From: Haliclystus octoradiatus
Lineage: Eukaryota; Cnidaria; Staurozoa; Stauromedusae; Haliclystidae
Length of the DNA stretch: 64,000 nt
NCBI GenBank assembly: GCA_916610825.1
Contig: OU744453.1
Location: 11,737,826-11,801,825, forward strand
Reading direction: 5' to 3'
The position numbers and the translations under genes were made by a program. The notes beneath the pieces were generated by a model that saw nothing but the letters and a program-made list of their open reading frames with translations, did not search any database and was not told where the DNA came from. How positions within the stretch are numbered: the stretch's first letter is position 1; each line of letters begins with the position of its first letter. Below, piece after piece: positions 61,552-64,000 of this stretch.

Positions 61552-63027
61552 ATGCCTCGCTCGTTTCTAGTAAAAAGCCATCGAGTGAATTCCAGTAGCA
61601 TAAGTAGCAAAGGAGAAACAAAGATCAGTACAACACCAAGACACAACGGTAAGATAATACGATGATGATGATAATGTTACTTAACGTAGCTGTAGCTGTG
61701 ATTAGTTTATAATACTGCAACTGATATTAATTTATACACCGTCAGACAATCAAATTGATAACACTTCACCATAATAGATAACACTTTTCATTCCAAATCT
61801 AATTTCCCGTTGCTTCAATCTTAACAATTGTGTTAACAATAGTGTTTGACAAAAGATTCTCTACTCTTTTTAACTATAGATAAATTCTCAAATGGATACA
61901 AGAGAGAGGAAATGCAAGCCAACAGTATTTTTCACTTCATTGACAAATCAAGAATCCCACCCTTGAAGAAAATTGAACCAAATTATAACAGTAATTTTGA
62001 AGTCATTAATCATCCACTTGAGCACAACAAAGACAATCATCCCGAAAGAATATCACTGAGAGATGTATCAATTGGTCATAATGCAGTATCACGCTTCTCG
62101 TTCACTTTACCAGCGTTCTTCAACAGCGGCTCGTTGATGCCGAGTGATGTATCACAAATACATTACAGCAGACGCACACCGACAGATGAGTACAGACACT
62201 CATCACATAGCATTGAAGATATTATACCATCACCTACATCATCCAATGAATCAAGTCAGTTACCATCTCCTACTGTTAGGTTAAGTATAGATGATGATAT
62301 ACGAGCCTACGGTCGTTGGCCATCAACTACAACTACTGATTTGCAATCTCAGATGATATTTCAAGATGATGATCTAGCCAAAGGACGCAAAAGACGCCCT
62401 TCGTGCCAACAAAGAGTATTTAGCTGTCAAATATGCGGAAAGATATTCAACGCCCATTATAACCTAACTAGACATATGCCTGTTCATACTGGTGCAAGAC
62501 CATTTAAATGCAAGACATGCGGGAAAGGATTTCGTCAGGCAAGTACACTGTGCCGTCACAAGATCATCCATACGAAAGAAAAACCACACAAATGCAAAGA
62601 GTGTGGCAAAGCATTTAATCGTTCATCAACTCTTAATACTCACATCCGAATCCATGCCGGTTACAAGCCGTTCAAATGTGAAGTATGCGGAAAAGGATTC
62701 CATCAGAAGGGAAATTATAAGAACCATCGTCTTACTCATACGGGTGAGAAACCCTTTAAATGTCCAGTATGTGGTAAAGCATTTCATCAAGTCTACAATC
62801 TAACGTTCCATATGCACACACACAATGAAAACAAACCATTCACATGTCAAATTTGTGGCAAGGGATTCTGCAGAAACTTTGACCTGAAAAAACATGTCAG
62901 GAAATTGCACGGGGAGGAACGCCTTGGAGAAGCTATAAAGCCAGCACCAACATCCAACTGTGGCCAGTCAATTAACAGTAACGCCTCGATTACAAATCAT
63001 CACAATACTACGAACAACACAACGTAG
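61552..63027 (+). CDS. FEZF-family zinc-finger transcription factor with N-terminal SNAG-like motif
   Basis: Exon 1 is 61552-61648 and exon 2 is 61880-63027 (1245 nt, 414 codons plus stop). The donor CG|GTAAGA and acceptor ACTATAG fit in phase 1. The N-terminus [12 protein letters not shown] is a SNAG repressor motif (as in Snail/GFI1, where it recruits LSD1/CoREST). Residues 215-376 are six C2H2 fingers with linkers. Their helices ([79 protein letters not shown]) are diagnostic of FEZF1/2/Earmuff. A Ser/Pro-rich middle contains HSIEDII (142-148), resembling the eh1 motif with F changed to H. Vertebrate FEZF proteins begin with eh1, not SNAG. Nuclear DNA-binding repressor, expected in anterior neural patterning by family. 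Confidence 0.9.
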
Positions 63028-63130
63028 AAAATAACACCGTAATATGGTATTACGACAAATATTCACGACGTATCTGACGTCACTTATACGCAAAATATGA
63101 GAGTACAATAGCTTACATTTTGAAATTGTA

Positions 63131-63136
63131 AATAAA
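63131..63136 (+). promoter_or_regulatory. Polyadenylation signal of the FEZF-like gene
   Basis: AATAAA (overlapping second copy at 63135), ~105 bases after the stop codon. Confidence 0.55.
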
Positions 63137-63505
63137 TAAATGAATAATATAGAAAATCTATTGATAGTGTAAATAAATGAAACTAAAAAGAAATTGAAGT
63201 AAAATATTGATAATTGCACAATATGCTGTGAGTTTTGCAGTCATGTCTTTTAATATTACGGGAGGGGAGAATTACGTCAAATAAAAAATAGGCTGATTCG
63301 ATTTGAACTAAGATATTATAATCTGGTATATTAATTTACAATCTGATGGTGCGTGTATAGATATACATACAAATCTCTCAAATCATTGGTCATTCATTAT
63401 TATTCGTGGTAATCAATTTACAAAAATAGAAAATATGGGTGATATTTAGCATTTAATAAGGACAGCCCATAGGTGCCTTTCCGATTTTATTGTAGTCCAA
63501 TTAAA

Positions 63506-64000
63506 TCACTCGAATGAGTAAATTTCATCGAGAGCGGTCTTCAACATATCAACGGTACCTTCAGCGTTCTTTACATTTTGCTCTGCAAGTCGTGTAAGGC
63601 CATCTCTAAAGCATTGGATTCTCTTTTTGTGGAACTCATCCATCTGCGCACAGACCAAACAATAATTATGGTTAGTTTACGTCATCGCGCGTATAAATTT
63701 GCATAATCATAAATTAGCATAATGAAAAGTTAATTAAAAATTAATATATTGAGAATAAAGTCAGATACATATAATTATGTTACGTAAACAGAGCATTATA
63801 CAGTAAAGAGTTTCATTCAATCTTCCGACCTTCGGAGTATCGCCGTCTGAAGATCGCAATTAATTGCGAGAAACTCACAGTAACGCAAGAGGCTTAATTT
63901 TGCCTCATTTTTGTTTCCTGTTCTATATAATAGCATATTAATGCAAAATAGACATTTAAACAACGTACTTGTACTTTAGCAAGCTCGGTTATACTTTCGT
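63506..64000 (-). CDS. SNX5/6/32-type sorting nexin, last two exons (partial)
   Basis: Exons 64000-63969 (continuing off the window) and 63643-63506 on the minus strand. The reading is ...ESITELAKVQ, then MDEFHKKRIQCFRDGLTRLA and a tail ending TALDEIYSFE and stop. The donor GTACGT and acceptor TGCGCAG join in phase 0. The pattern D/EF-K-R-..FR..L..LAE...K.A.G...L matches the extreme C-terminus of SNX5/SNX6/SNX32 (end of the BAR domain), components of endosome-to-Golgi retromer/ESCPE-1 tubules. It is convergent with FEZF, 479 bp between stops. Only ~55 residues are visible, so the family call is good but not final. Confidence 0.65.
63844..63885 (+). ncRNA. Intact hammerhead ribozyme motif in the sorting-nexin intron
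   Basis: Plus strand: CGT, CTGAAGA, the perfect hairpin TCGCAATTAATTGCGA, GAA, stem III ACT-CAC-AGT, A (cleavage), ACG. All conserved core residues match the hammerhead consensus. Stem II is 6-8 bp, stem III 3 bp with a 3-base loop, and stem I 3 bp. It is preceded by GACCTTCGGAGTATCGC and followed by a TTTTGCCTCATTTTTG tail like that after 56327. No ORF is attached. Confidence 0.65.

Overview
This is an A+T-rich metazoan window, with spliced genes, chromatin and synaptic-scaffold homologues, tRNA-derived SINEs and many eukaryotic transposon families. The animal-type genes and the repeat mix suggest an invertebrate, perhaps marine; I cannot name the species. One 100-base run of N (4826-4925) marks an assembly gap.

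Four real host genes can be read by splicing. (1) 15-9744, minus: the 5' half of a KDM7/PHF8/PHF2-type histone demethylase. A PHD finger is split over two exons, followed by two short linker exons; the JmjC domain lies off the left edge. Its 8.3-kb second intron is packed with Penelope-like elements (PLEs) and hammerhead-ribozyme motifs. (2) 10654-22967, minus: a GRIP-type multi-PDZ scaffold. Eighteen exons encode six PDZ domains, every splice phase closes, and the seventh vertebrate PDZ is absent. (3) 61552-63027, plus: a FEZF zinc-finger repressor of two exons. Its first exon encodes a SNAG-like start (MPRSFLVK) of the kind known from Snail, Scratch and GFI1. (4) 63506-64000, minus: the last two exons of a SNX5/6/32-type sorting nexin, tail-to-tail with FEZF.

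Between GRIP and FEZF (about 25-56 kb) lies a graveyard of nested mobile elements. A tyrosine-recombinase retrotransposon with split direct repeats (27.2-36.0 kb) is interrupted by a CR1/L2-like LINE and by a TTAA-flanked element with about 215-bp inverted repeats. Further on are LINE and Ty3/gypsy fragments. A multi-exon helicase plus GIY-YIG mobile gene (40.5-47.9 kb) is split by a BEL/Pao element, which itself carries a truncated LINE. A hAT derivative (52.5-53.3 kb) has a perfect 8-bp target duplication. Two SINE families, palindromic foldback elements and a dispersed TTCATGAACGTTCATGAA repeat fill the GRIP introns and flanks.

The most interesting signals are: the SNAG-plus-FEZF combination with a decayed eh1-like motif; at least eleven hammerhead-type motifs, one intact in the FEZF/sorting-nexin neighbourhood; the repeated palindromic architecture of the PLEs; and the interrupted helicase/GIY-YIG gene.
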